A stretch of DNA of 64,000 bases from a virus: IMG/VR virus record IMGVR_UViG_3300025009_000068, positions 25,433 to 89,432 of that record, one strand, 5' to 3'. This document shows positions 18,731 through 27,531 of this stretch, one piece after another. A program made the position numbers and the translations under genes. The notes beneath the pieces are model-generated. The model was not told the DNA's origin, searched no databases, and saw only the letters and a program-made list of their open reading frames with translations. Positions within the stretch are counted from its first letter, which is position 1. Each line of letters starts with the position of its first letter.

Positions 18731-18806
18731 AAAAAAAGTAGATCGCGCGGCCAGGCCCATGCGGGAGTATGGGCTCTTCGGGGATCTCTCCCTAGACCGC
18801 GCGATC
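18731..18806 (-). terminator. Three-way-junction hairpin plus T-run, terminator or structured RNA
   Basis: Perfect 10-bp outer stem GATCGCGCGG (18741-18750) with CCGCGCGATC (18797-18806). Inside are a 7-bp hairpin (18754-18760 with 18769-18775, 8-nt loop) and a 4-bp hairpin (18781-18792). On the leftward strand the outer stem is followed by TACTTTTTTT. This follows the exported-repeat gene (stop at 18849), so it terminates or attenuates transcription before the scaffold/capsid genes. The branched shape is more elaborate than a simple terminator. Confidence 0.65.
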
Positions 18807-18848
18807 ATTGTATTATCAGTACGCAATCAGCGCAAGGCCAACCTTTGC

Positions 18849-20507
18849 TTAATTATCCCCTAAATTTATCCAAGTAACCGTGATGGTCCCATTGGCGGTC
18901 AAAGAGTCTGCCGCACCGGTCGTGATGTCGGCATCATCCACTTCCACGTTTAGATACAGATCGATGGCCGTTGTGTGACCGTCGTGATAAACCTGCTCGG
19001 TGACGGTGCTTTGGAAATCAGCGGCAGCAACACTTGCTACCGCCTGAGTGGTTGCCACCGTGGGGACCCAGTCGTCTTCCGTGGTCGGATTATGCAGGGT
19101 AGGGGTAGCCTCTGCTGCCGTAGTGCCGAGCGAGATATCGCCGTCAAAAGCAGCGTCTATCGTTCCTGACGCCTCGGTCAGAGTGAGGTCGGCCACGACA
19201 CCCATGGCGAGCAATCTGCCCTCGGGGAAGTCGTAGATTTTCAGCCCGCCGTAAGCAGCGGCCCCGCCCGGATCGGTGATTGCAATGGTTGCATTGGTCA
19301 ACGTGAAGACGGTTTGGCATATCGCCCCAACACATCTTTCCGCAGCCACGACACCGGCACCGGCTCCAGCTTCTACGCCGGGTGTACCAGCTATAATCAC
19401 ATCATCAAGAGCTGAACCGATGGTGATGGTGTCCTTTACCGAATTGTCCGTTCCGATGTTGTAAGTGGCTCCCAAGGTTCCGTTTACAGCAAAGATGCCC
19501 CCTGCGCTCTCCATGGATACCGTAAGATCGTCGGCAACCGCGAAGTCCATATCATCGGCTGTATCGAGGGTAATGTCCTCGCCTTCGATATCCACATCAT
19601 CCAGGGCCGAACCTATGTCTATATCGTCAGCAACCGAATTGTCCGTTCCTATGCTATAAACTGCCCCAAGGGTCCCGTCGAACGAAGCGATACCGCCTGC
19701 GGTCTCCATTCGGACAGTGTAATCATCGGCTACGTTGAATTCCAGGTCGTCCGCTGAGTCCAAGATCAGGTCATTACCGTAGATGGTGGTGGCATCCTTT
19801 GCCGAGCCTATATTAATGGTGTCCGCCGTGGTGTCGTCGGTGCCGATATTGATGGTAAAACCGGACGTACCGGTAACAGCAAAAATGCCTCCGGCTGATT
19901 CCATGGTAAAGGTCCAGTCATCGGCTACCGTTGCATTGCCATCATCGGCTGTATCGAGGGTAATGTCCTCTCCTTCAATGTCAACGTCATCCTTTGCAGA
20001 CCCGATATCGATGTTGTCGGCCGTGGTGTCATCCTCTGCAATGGAGTAAACCAGCCCGGCCGTGCCATCAATGTCGATCAACCCAGATGCCGTAGTGCTG
20101 GTGATCTGAATGTTGTCCACGGAGCTTACGATGATGTCGCCGCCATTGGTTAGCGTCTCCACCTTTACGGAATCGGCCCCTGACCCTTCGCTTGAAATGA
20201 GAATGGAAGCGTTTTGGTTTCCGTTGAGATCGAAAATCATGTCCTCGCCGGCAGCACTGGCTGTCACCGTAAAGATCATGTCACCTGTAGTGTCCACGTC
20301 GAGACTGTCCATGGATACAATTTTCCCGCCGCGGGTAATCTCGAGCTTGTTTACGGTGAGGACTTCGTAGCGAGCCGCCTCCGCGATTGTGATCCCGAGA
20401 AAACAAATAATCCCCAGGAAGAGAGTGAGGACCTTGCCGAGGGTTTCCTTTTTGCTGCTTTTGGTGATGGTGGTGCTTTGGGTAATTCTTTTGTCAATTC
20501 TTTCCAT
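18849..20507 (-). CDS. Exported repeat protein with phage virion-type C-terminal domain
   Basis: 552 aa; AAAAGGAG upstream of the ATG at 20507. The signal peptide is LTLFLGIICFLGITIAEA|A around residues 28-46. The centre holds about three and a half tandem ~65-aa repeats (G-T-x-G...I-G-T-D-x-x-x-x-D-x-I-x-I-G-S-A...E-G-E-D-I-T-L-D-T-A-D-D...M-E-S-A-G-G-I), probably a beta-solenoid. The C-terminal 150 residues (LKIYDFPEGRLLAMGVVADL ... TITVTWINLGD) resemble decoration/fibre domains. An exported, repeat-built, virion-like protein between portal and scaffold is unusual. Confidence 0.6.
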   Translation of the reverse strand: MERIDKRITQSTTITKSSKKETLGKVLTLFLGIICFLGITIAEAARYEVLTVNKLEITRGGKIVSMDSLDVDTTGDMIFTVTASAAGEDMIFDLNGNQNASILISSEGSGADSVKVETLTNGGDIIVSSVDNIQITSTTASGLIDIDGTAGLVYSIAEDDTTADNIDIGSAKDDVDIEGEDITLDTADDGNATVADDWTFTMESAGGIFAVTGTSGFTINIGTDDTTADTINIGSAKDATTIYGNDLILDSADDLEFNVADDYTVRMETAGGIASFDGTLGAVYSIGTDNSVADDIDIGSALDDVDIEGEDITLDTADDMDFAVADDLTVSMESAGGIFAVNGTLGATYNIGTDNSVKDTITIGSALDDVIIAGTPGVEAGAGAGVVAAERCVGAICQTVFTLTNATIAITDPGGAAAYGGLKIYDFPEGRLLAMGVVADLTLTEASGTIDAAFDGDISLGTTAAEATPTLHNPTTEDDWVPTVATTQAVASVAAADFQSTVTEQVYHDGHTTAIDLYLNVEVDDADITTGAADSLTANGTITVTWINLGDN

Positions 20508-20567
20508 TTCGTGGTTCTCCTTTTCTTTTTTTCGTTGTTATGGCTGTAGCATGGTGCATGGTGCATA

Positions 20568-20867
20568 TTATTTTCGTTGGGGTTTAACCCAAACCCCATG
20601 GGTGGTATTCCACGCCTTGCCATGGGCGTTATAGCTCATGATCCGAAACATCAAGAGCCCCTTATCGGGAGCGCCACGCCAAACGTACTCGGTCTTGGCG
20701 CTCCCCGTGTCCCGAATCTCTCCCCATGACCGGCCCCTAGTCGTTGAGATCTGGAGCTTGTAGCCGGTCGCTCCGGCTGAGGCGTCCCACTCCAACGGGA
20801 TGTCTGCCGCGAAGGAATAGGACGCAAGAATGATGGTGATAGCTATCGTAAGCAGTATTCTCCCCAT
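20568..20867 (-). CDS. Small exported fibronectin-III-like protein
   Basis: 99 aa from the ATG at 20867 with AAGGA upstream. Signal peptide MGRILLTIAITIILASYSFA|AD, then one Fn3-like domain (IPLEWDASAGATGYKLQIST, YVWRGAPDKGLLMFRIMSYN). Fn3 domains are common on phage tails and on bacterial surface proteins. The signal peptide favours display at or beyond the host envelope. It is second from last in a run of four exported genes. Confidence 0.6.
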   Translation of the reverse strand: MGRILLTIAITIILASYSFAADIPLEWDASAGATGYKLQISTTRGRSWGEIRDTGSAKTEYVWRGAPDKGLLMFRIMSYNAHGKAWNTTHGVWVKPQRK

Positions 20868-20918
20868 CAATCCTTCTCCGCTCCAACAAAATATCAACGC
20901 ACCCACCCAACCGTCTCC

Positions 20919-21887
20919 TTAGCTGGCCCCGCCGTCCTCCCATTGGTTTCTATAATTGAGTCCATCTGCTACCGTGGAGGATCGGTTGTGAAGGCACATA
21001 TAACTCCCTGCCGTCGCTGGTGAATCTATGCAGTCCCCGGCCCCAATACCCGCCGAGTATGACCCGCCCACATCACCGTTGAATTGCATCGCGTCAGACA
21101 CCATATCAACGGTCAACACGGCAGCAGCATCAGTCCGGTAACACGCAAAATAGTTCGCAGTTGCAGGATGCCGAATCGTGCCGGCAACGGAAGCATGGAA
21201 AACCGAACCGGACTGAGCAGGTCCAGGCCCGAACTGATAGACGTCGTTGATGTCCCAGTTGTTGTCGGTCCCACCTGCAAGAGTGCAGGTTGCTCCGGTG
21301 GCTGTCGAGGCTGTAACCGTGCAGCTTGATGTATCTGTGACGTTGTAGAGCATCATACCAACTTTTGCAGAGGTGGCGCTTGAATCGTCGGCATGGATCA
21401 GCGTCGCACTGTCATCGGTTGTGGTGTGAACGCCGGATGGTGCGGTCAGAATAATGGTATCCATGAGGCGCGGAGCCTTGGTCTCCACCGCAGTCTCAAG
21501 ATCCTGAAACGCTTCCGGGAGCTTGGGGTCATCTCTGACTGTTGACCCCGTGAATGTCCCGTAAGTGTTACCAGGAACTAAAGCCACGGATGTGCTTGAA
21601 GCTGCCGCAGCCTCAGCATTTGTGGCGGTCTCGATCTTCCCTGCCACTGTCGAGGATGCGGCAGGGACACCAGCGACCACATCTATAGACCCAACCCCGC
21701 CAGTCTCACTCAACGCTCCATTGGAAACCTGAATTTCATAAACAGGCTTCTTGCTGGGACTTCCATCAGGCTCGGAAACAAGAATGCGGCCTCGCGCGGC
21801 ATGGGAGCAAGGAAGATGAAATGATACGACAAAAAAGCATGCGATAAAAAATGTAAACAGCAAATATTTATATGATTTCATGCCCAT
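20919..21887 (-). CDS. Exported protein of unknown function
   Basis: 322 aa from the ATG at 21887 with AAAGGAG upstream. Signal peptide YLLFTFFIACFFVVSFHLPC..HA|A. The mature part is Ala/Ser/Thr-rich and beta-like. Residues ~45-95 (EIQVSNGALSETGGVGSIDV...VAGKIETATNAEAAA) resemble fibre-shaft segments, and several Cys residues in the C-terminal half (SCTVTASTATGATCTL, FACYRTD, GDCIDSP, YMCLHN) suit disulphides formed outside the cytoplasm. Fibre or surface protein is an inference. Confidence 0.55.
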   Translation of the reverse strand: MGMKSYKYLLFTFFIACFFVVSFHLPCSHAARGRILVSEPDGSPSKKPVYEIQVSNGALSETGGVGSIDVVAGVPAASSTVAGKIETATNAEAAAASSTSVALVPGNTYGTFTGSTVRDDPKLPEAFQDLETAVETKAPRLMDTIILTAPSGVHTTTDDSATLIHADDSSATSAKVGMMLYNVTDTSSCTVTASTATGATCTLAGGTDNNWDINDVYQFGPGPAQSGSVFHASVAGTIRHPATANYFACYRTDAAAVLTVDMVSDAMQFNGDVGGSYSAGIGAGDCIDSPATAGSYMCLHNRSSTVADGLNYRNQWEDGGAS

Positions 21888-21912
21888 GCAACTCCTTTGA
21901 TGACTTCTATTC

Positions 21913-22425
21913 CTATGGCCTCTCAATATCAATGTAGATCACTCCGCCGTTCGCTGCCCCGGCAGCACTAACAGCCACCGTGACCTTCTCAAAAATCCAC
22001 AACTCTCCCAGCACGGGGAGCGCGGGCTCGGTCACAGTGGCGCTGCGATTGTCCAAACTCCCGCCATCCAGATCGATTCCCGTAGCTGCCCCAGAGAGAG
22101 AAATGTCGTAAGCTGCATCCGGAGCGAGAGCACCCCCCGACGGATCGGTGATAAACTGGTCAATGCGGCCAAGAAGTGGAATGGCGGTGGTGCATGCGTA
22201 GGCCCCGGCTCCATCCGATGTCCAGGCTATTGCATAGCGCGTGGTATGGCCATGGGTCGAGGGAGTGAGGGAGCAATCCACGGCATGAGAGACTGACGGG
22301 AACGAAAGGAGTGCCATAAAAATGAGAATGGAGGCCACAGCCATGGTAGCGGCCGCTGTCAGGATTGCCTTGAAGGGTGGAATCCCTCTCCTCTTCGCCG
22401 TATTTACCTTTATCACTCTCTTCAT
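21913..22425 (-). CDS. Exported small protein of unknown function
   Basis: 170 aa from the ATG at 22425. Signal peptide with basic start and hydrophobic core (AILTAAATMAVASILIFMAL) ending SVSHA|VDC. The mature domain has two Cys (VDCSL, AYACTTA) likely paired, and beta strands (RYAIAWTSDGAGAYAC, ELWIFEKVTVAVSAAG, GVIYIDIERP). It starts four bases after the preceding gene and overlaps nothing important. No family is recognised. Confidence 0.55.
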   Translation of the reverse strand: MKRVIKVNTAKRRGIPPFKAILTAAATMAVASILIFMALLSFPSVSHAVDCSLTPSTHGHTTRYAIAWTSDGAGAYACTTAIPLLGRIDQFITDPSGGALAPDAAYDISLSGAATGIDLDGGSLDNRSATVTEPALPVLGELWIFEKVTVAVSAAGAANGGVIYIDIERP

Positions 22426-22429
22426 GGCC

Positions 22430-22723
22430 TTATCTCCCTTTCCCTTGGAGCACGTCAAGTGCCGTAAGTTTCGCCGTCAAAATATCCGAAAGAATGCGAG
22501 CGGCCCCCTGGGACCTCACCAGGGCGTCCCCGCTGCACTCCACGCATTGCATTGCCATTTCCCGGTAAAGCCGCTGCTCCCATTGAAGGATGGTTTTGAA
22601 TTGCTGGTCTTGGGATAGCTTGGAGATCGCCAGCAGCACGCGCCGGTCTTCTTCCTTCTCGGGATTGAGTTGCTCGAGAAAATAAAGAGAGGGGGTTATC
22701 GTTGCTGCATTTGCCATGGTCAT
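22430..22723 (-). CDS. Small conserved-type protein next to portal
   Basis: 97 aa. Its ATG overlaps the stop of the portal gene (TAATG), so translation is probably coupled. Mostly helical (LYFLEQLNPEKEEDRRVLLA, QFKTILQWEQRLYREMAMQC). Possibly a head-assembly or portal-associated factor. No family is recognised. Confidence 0.6.
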   Translation of the reverse strand: MTMANAATITPSLYFLEQLNPEKEEDRRVLLAISKLSQDQQFKTILQWEQRLYREMAMQCVECSGDALVRSQGAARILSDILTAKLTALDVLQGKGR

Positions 22724-25185
22724 TATTGCACCCCCCCACCATTTCCGGCACGGGCCATCATTGCCTGGAAGTCAGCCCCGCCTCCACGAACACCAGCCTG
22801 ATTCATCTGCTGCGGTGCGATTATTGGTGGGCCGGCCGCTCCGTTTCCGCCTTGAAGGGGAGGGGACTGTCTGACGTTGCCACCGCCCGCGCCACCTTGT
22901 CCGCCGCCCTGCCCCTGCCCGGCCTCCATCAGCGCCTGAGCCATGACCTCCATGGGAATCCCGAGCCGCTCAGAAAGCACGCCCAGCATGGCCACCACTT
23001 TTTGCTGCTCCTGCTCTGCCGCCACGGCATCTTCATCCGGAATCAACCCGGAAAGATCGATATCCAAGCTCTCGACAGCGCTCCTCACAAGCTCGGCCAT
23101 TGCGGGCTTCCCGAGGATTTCGAGGATGATCGGAGATCGCAATGCCAACGACATGAACTCGTTCAGCCGGATCTGCCGCTGCTCCTCGACTATGAGTGCC
23201 GTGCTCCCGCGCGGAACAACAAACACATCCCCCTTCAAGGCATGATCCGAATCGTAAAGCATGACATGGTATGCGTGCTGCCTGACCGACGGCACCGTAA
23301 TCCCGTCGTCGATGTGGAAGATCACGGACTTTATCCCCTTGCCGGCGGCATTCATAAGCATGCTGAGTCCCGTGGCAGTGCGCGCGGCCCCGGAGCTCTC
23401 CGACATGCCGTACACGTAATTCGGTATCCCCGTGCTCTCTCCCGCCTGCTTGGCCCAGTAGTCGTAAACTTTTAAGAGCATGTCGGTCATGGGGTTTGGC
23501 GAGAAGAACTGAATAGGGATGGCGCTTCCCCCATTTGGGTCCCGCTTGAACTGCCACACCTTCCAGGGGGAAAACTCGTCTGATTTCTCGCCGGGCATGA
23601 GCCGTGACGCATCGGTTATGGCAACCTGCGGTCCCGAAGCCATTCCCATATTATTGACCACCGACCGCGCCGCGGCGTTGCACATATACTGCTCTGGAGC
23701 CATGACTTCCGGGAGGGCTTTCCCCCAAATCGAGCCAGGAACGTTTTCGAAGCTGGCGGAATAGTAAGGGCGATTCCCAAGCGGGTCGGGATTCACTATG
23801 GCCTTGATGACATATTGACCAACGGCCCGCGCACAGACCTGATATTCCCTTTCAGGCTCAATCGGCTCGACCTTCGTGACCATGGCGCCCGGCCGGCGCT
23901 CGGCACTTACATGCTCCCTCATTCCCCATTCGATGAGCAAGCTTCCCTGGACGGAGCCCCAGAAGATCAAAGAGTCCATTTTCCCTTCAGGATCCGAAGT
24001 GTATTCCTCTTCCCGGCTCTCTAATCGAGCGCGCTCCTGATCCTGGTAATCCCACTCGCGGTAACCGGTGCGCCCGTAGTGCTGCAAGCAAAGCCGAATC
24101 TGCTCGGAGTGATAGCCTGGAGTCCCGGCGAGGGATGCAAGCTCGGACCTGGAAATGGAATCCCGCTCCAGGAGATACCCATCCTGCAAGGTCCGGGCCC
24201 CTGGTGAAGGGAAGATGTCGAAAGGGGAAACGCGGTCATATTCCTTCACGAGCTTCTTTTCGACACGCATTTCCGGGTTCATCAAGTCTTGTGAGTGGTC
24301 CCAGACAATCCTGGCCTTCCTGCGGATCGTCGGGCCTTTAAGGAAAGCCGTTGGGAATGTGGCGATGTCGTAGAGCAGAGAATCGAGCGCGGAATACCAC
24401 CCGCCTTCCTTGAAGTCGTCATCAACCTTTTCCTCGAGCTTGTCCGACCGCTTCTTTCCTTCCTCGTCATAAGTCGCGGAAAGCTTCTCCTTCATTTTCT
24501 CGATGCGAGTCCGCAACTCTTCGGATGATATCGGGGCACCGGCCTCGAGGATTTCACGCTGAGCCTCGACAACCAGACGCTGCTCGAGCTGCGGTGAAAG
24601 CGTGGGGATCGGAGTTGCATTGAGAGAAAAAGGCTTCCCGCCGGGCGGGCGAAGAATGTCACGGCACCAGCTTTCGAGCGCACGACATTTGATGTTGGTG
24701 ATCATAATAAAGACTTCCGAGCCACCACGGGACTGAATGAGGGTAAGCTCGTCGGCCTCGTATTCCCCGAGGCGCTGCCGCAAGCATTTAAGCAGGCGCG
24801 GCTGAATGGATTGCTGCTTGGCGTTTCGCGCGGCCTCGAAGCATGTGCGAATGTGGGTTCCAATGGAGAGAATCTGCTGCTGGTTTTGGAGCTTCTCTGC
24901 CTCGGCCTGCTGGACTTGCATGCGTGAGTGGTAATCCAGCTCATCGTTTGAGATGAGGCGCATGTAGGGCTGAGGAGGAAGAGAAGACGGCGGAGGCGGT
25001 TGGTAAGGCGGATAGGGCTGGGAAGGAGAGAGAAGCCTTGAAGGTGGAAGGCCTTGCTGCGGCGCTGCTTGTGATGCCTGGCCGGTAGGCATTTGCTGTG
25101 CCTGCCCCACCTGGAATACCGGCACGGCTTGCTGTCTCATCCATCCCTGTTGGAGCCCGCCGCCACCACCCATGCCGCCTACCAT
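22723..25185 (-). CDS. Portal protein
   Basis: 820 aa from the ATG at 25185 with GGAG eight bases upstream; an in-frame TTG 39 bases upstream is less likely. The first ~80 residues are Gly/Gln/Pro-rich. The core has portal hallmarks: WCRDILRPPGGKPF, RIEKMKEKLSATYDEEGKKR, FKEGGWYSALDSLLYDIATF, VDKEYDRVSPFDI-like segment, and AARSVVNNMGMASGPQVAI plus PNYVYGMSESSGAARTATGL in the stem/crown. It directly follows terminase, the standard packaging order. The C-terminus is a Gly-rich tail (dispersed motif copy at 22849 encodes PPLQGG). Confidence 0.8.
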   Translation of the reverse strand: MVGGMGGGGGLQQGWMRQQAVPVFQVGQAQQMPTGQASQAAPQQGLPPSRLLSPSQPYPPYQPPPPSSLPPQPYMRLISNDELDYHSRMQVQQAEAEKLQNQQQILSIGTHIRTCFEAARNAKQQSIQPRLLKCLRQRLGEYEADELTLIQSRGGSEVFIMITNIKCRALESWCRDILRPPGGKPFSLNATPIPTLSPQLEQRLVVEAQREILEAGAPISSEELRTRIEKMKEKLSATYDEEGKKRSDKLEEKVDDDFKEGGWYSALDSLLYDIATFPTAFLKGPTIRRKARIVWDHSQDLMNPEMRVEKKLVKEYDRVSPFDIFPSPGARTLQDGYLLERDSISRSELASLAGTPGYHSEQIRLCLQHYGRTGYREWDYQDQERARLESREEEYTSDPEGKMDSLIFWGSVQGSLLIEWGMREHVSAERRPGAMVTKVEPIEPEREYQVCARAVGQYVIKAIVNPDPLGNRPYYSASFENVPGSIWGKALPEVMAPEQYMCNAAARSVVNNMGMASGPQVAITDASRLMPGEKSDEFSPWKVWQFKRDPNGGSAIPIQFFSPNPMTDMLLKVYDYWAKQAGESTGIPNYVYGMSESSGAARTATGLSMLMNAAGKGIKSVIFHIDDGITVPSVRQHAYHVMLYDSDHALKGDVFVVPRGSTALIVEEQRQIRLNEFMSLALRSPIILEILGKPAMAELVRSAVESLDIDLSGLIPDEDAVAAEQEQQKVVAMLGVLSERLGIPMEVMAQALMEAGQGQGGGQGGAGGGNVRQSPPLQGGNGAAGPPIIAPQQMNQAGVRGGGADFQAMMARAGNGGGVQ

Positions 25186-25296
25186 ATTGATTTCTCCGTG
25201 GAGGTTGGATTTTTTGTGCACCAATTGGATATTGTTGACATTTTTGAATCAATTCCACCTTCAAGGTTATATTTCTGGTTATATTTCTCTGCCATT

Positions 25297-26958
25297 TTAC
25301 ATCTTCCCAACCTTGAAAGCCTTGAAAGCCCCGGCGTGCGTCTCCACCCCGCTCCCGCCGAGCGCCACGTCAAACCGATGCCCCATGGCGAGCTGCTGAA
25401 AAGCGTCGGCCCCATGCGCGTGCTCATCTTCAACGGGACTGCTGCTATATTGCTGCATGGCCTCGTTCCACTTTCGCCGGTAGTTTTCCAGGTGGATGAT
25501 GCCCCTCTCGCACTTCTGCTCATCGAACCAGCAAAGGGGAAGAATTACCCGGGCGGCCTCGATGGAGTCAGCCTTGGCCTGCACTCTCGGAATGGTCTGG
25601 AAGTGGATACCGAGGCCGGCCGCGATTGCCTTCCGGCTCCTGCCCTGCTCATCTAGCACTCGAGTCTCGATATCGTGAGGGGCGTAGTGAGTGCCATACC
25701 TGTAGCCACTCTGCTGCATGCCTTGCGCGCCGTTCGCGCCGTTCGCGCCGTTCGCTCCTTGCAAGCCCCGCAAACCCTGCCCTTGCTGCCGCTTAACCAG
25801 TTCGTCCCGATAGTAAGCAAATCCTTCTCCGGAGAACTCGAAATACTCAATGACGTGGATCTCTTTCACCACGCTCTGCGTGAACCAAATCGCCATGTAT
25901 CCGTCGAGCCCAAGGTCCCACCAGGTGTCCACCAGCAAATTCGGCTGATAGGGCACCCGGCAGATCCTGCCATCCGACCGAACTTTTGCCATCTCGGACG
26001 CCCAGAAGGCGCCCTCGATCTGCTGCTCAAAAGCCTCCTCGGGGGTGGAAGGATACTCGGACTTGATCTTGTCCCCGAGGTCCTCTTTCTTCTTGATGTA
26101 CCATGCTTTCTGATTGTGCGTGAGGCGAAGGCCAGGGCACGCCATCTCGGTCAGGGCGAAATACTGGATCATGGTCTGTGGAATGGGAACGATGCGAGCA
26201 TCCTCGTCCGAGAGCACATTCTTGGGATCGTCGGGCCATCCAAAGAAGTGCATCTTCCAGTCGAGTTGAGTAAGGCGATTTCCTTGACGCTGGTTGTTCA
26301 GGGCCTTTTGAGAGTAATCGTAGAAATATCCGGCCCGGCCCTCGGCTGTAGATTCGATGATGGTAACTTCGCCAACATGAACTGTATTCAGGGCTCCGGT
26401 TACAATTTCCTGCGCTTTGTCGGGATGCTTCGCACAGATTTTCCCAAACTCAGAAACGAGAAGGTATTGAAGAGTGCCGGACCGCATTGACCGACCAACG
26501 CGAATGCACGAGTCGTTTTCAAAGTGGAGCTCGTTCTTGGCCTCCGTCTTCGAGGGCTTAATCGCCTTCCGGAATTGATCCGGCAAATTGTCATAGGCGA
26601 AGCGGACCTTGTTCACGAAGATCTTGATAACGTCCGCATCGGTGTGAGCAATGATCCCAGCTTCAACGCATGAGTTGAAGAGGCAGCAATCAAGGAAGAA
26701 AATGCAGACGGCGGTTGTTATGCCGTGCTGCCTGGATTTCAGGACAATGTTTTTGTGCCAAAGCCCTTTCAGGAGACGGAATTGCCGCTGATTCAGGCGG
26801 AACCGCACCTTCTTCCCGGATTCGTTTTTCACAAAGTAAAGGTGATTCAGCCGCCAGTATTGGCTTGAGACAAGGGCCTCCTCTTCTTGGAAGGGATAGT
26901 CCTCGTTGGGAAGGGATTGCGTTTCAATCGCCGAAGATCCCGCCTGTCCAGCCTGCAT
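25297..26958 (-). CDS. terL: Terminase large subunit
   Basis: 553 aa (ATG at 26958; a GTG one codon upstream is possible). The N-terminal packaging ATPase has a Walker-A-like NIVLKSRQHGITT near residues 70-82 and a Walker-B segment YLLVSEFGKI near 165, then VTIIESTAEG. The C-terminal RNase-H-like nuclease begins LVDTWWDLGLDGYMAIWF, with further acidic sites (APHDIETR). Length and domain order fit TerL. It pumps DNA through the portal, encoded next door. Confidence 0.85.
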   Translation of the reverse strand: MQAGQAGSSAIETQSLPNEDYPFQEEEALVSSQYWRLNHLYFVKNESGKKVRFRLNQRQFRLLKGLWHKNIVLKSRQHGITTAVCIFFLDCCLFNSCVEAGIIAHTDADVIKIFVNKVRFAYDNLPDQFRKAIKPSKTEAKNELHFENDSCIRVGRSMRSGTLQYLLVSEFGKICAKHPDKAQEIVTGALNTVHVGEVTIIESTAEGRAGYFYDYSQKALNNQRQGNRLTQLDWKMHFFGWPDDPKNVLSDEDARIVPIPQTMIQYFALTEMACPGLRLTHNQKAWYIKKKEDLGDKIKSEYPSTPEEAFEQQIEGAFWASEMAKVRSDGRICRVPYQPNLLVDTWWDLGLDGYMAIWFTQSVVKEIHVIEYFEFSGEGFAYYRDELVKRQQGQGLRGLQGANGANGANGAQGMQQSGYRYGTHYAPHDIETRVLDEQGRSRKAIAAGLGIHFQTIPRVQAKADSIEAARVILPLCWFDEQKCERGIIHLENYRRKWNEAMQQYSSSPVEDEHAHGADAFQQLAMGHRFDVALGGSGVETHAGAFKAFKVGKM

Positions 26959-26964
26959 CACCCC

Positions 26965-27402
26965 TTACCGCCCTTTCTTTCTTTCCTTGTAGAACCGGTG
27001 CCGATTGATTTTGACGATGAACTCCATCTTCTCGGCATCGTCCACCCAGCTTGGATCACACCCGACGGCACAGTAATGCGTGGCCCCCTTCACCGGATCA
27101 ACAGTAGCCCCGGCAAGCGCAAGTTGAGCCACGGCCAAGCACGCAGGATCATAGTAGCCCTGAATCACCATGCGCTCCAGCCCCGGAAGGTTGGGATCGC
27201 CAGGGTTGAAGCAAGAGAACTGTTTTGGTTTCAGGATCACGGATTTGACGGAGTTTCCCCACCAGGAGGGGTGGAGGGCGCGATTCAGGACGACATGAGC
27301 AACGGCGAGCTTCCCGATGGGAGGTTCCCCGCGAGCCTCGCCCCACAGGAGAAGGGTTAAAAGCTCGGGAGCAGAAAGATCGTCAAAGTCCATTGTCGCC
27401 AT
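26965..27402 (-). CDS. SleB-type cell wall hydrolase (endolysin)
   Basis: 145 aa; AAGGAG upstream of the ATG at 27402. Matches the Hydrolase_2/SleB catalytic domain: LTLLLWGEARGEPPIGKLAV (catalytic Glu in W/Y-G-E-A), AHVVLNRALHP, then KPKQFSCFNPGDPN. The single-domain size is typical of phage endolysins that cut peptidoglycan at the end of infection. No signal peptide is seen, so release would depend on the holin-like gene at 28522-28893. Confidence 0.8.
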   Translation of the reverse strand: MATMDFDDLSAPELLTLLLWGEARGEPPIGKLAVAHVVLNRALHPSWWGNSVKSVILKPKQFSCFNPGDPNLPGLERMVIQGYYDPACLAVAQLALAGATVDPVKGATHYCAVGCDPSWVDDAEKMEFIVKINRHRFYKERKKGR

Positions 27403-27431
27403 GGATTTCTCCTTCTTGGTGGAGTTGCCAG

Positions 27432-27523
27432 ATCGCGCTTCACCGTCAGCCGTTATCGCGCTTCACCGTCAGCCGTTATCGCGCTTCACCGTCAGCCGTT
27501 ATCGCGCTTCACCGTCAGCCATT
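27432..27523. repeat. Four tandem 23-bp repeats upstream of the endolysin gene
   Basis: Units start at 27432, 27455, 27478 and 27501 (ATCGCGCTTCACCGTCAGCC + 3 bp). The first three are identical and the fourth has one change; a decayed fifth follows. The period is not a multiple of three and the block is intergenic, so it is not coding. Position ahead of endolysin and terminase suggests an operator array, packaging site or promoter region. Confidence 0.85.
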
Positions 27524-27531
27524 CTCACGCT

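Noticed and set aside
27432-27523. CRISPR array
   Set aside because: The 23-bp units are directly adjacent, with no variable spacers.
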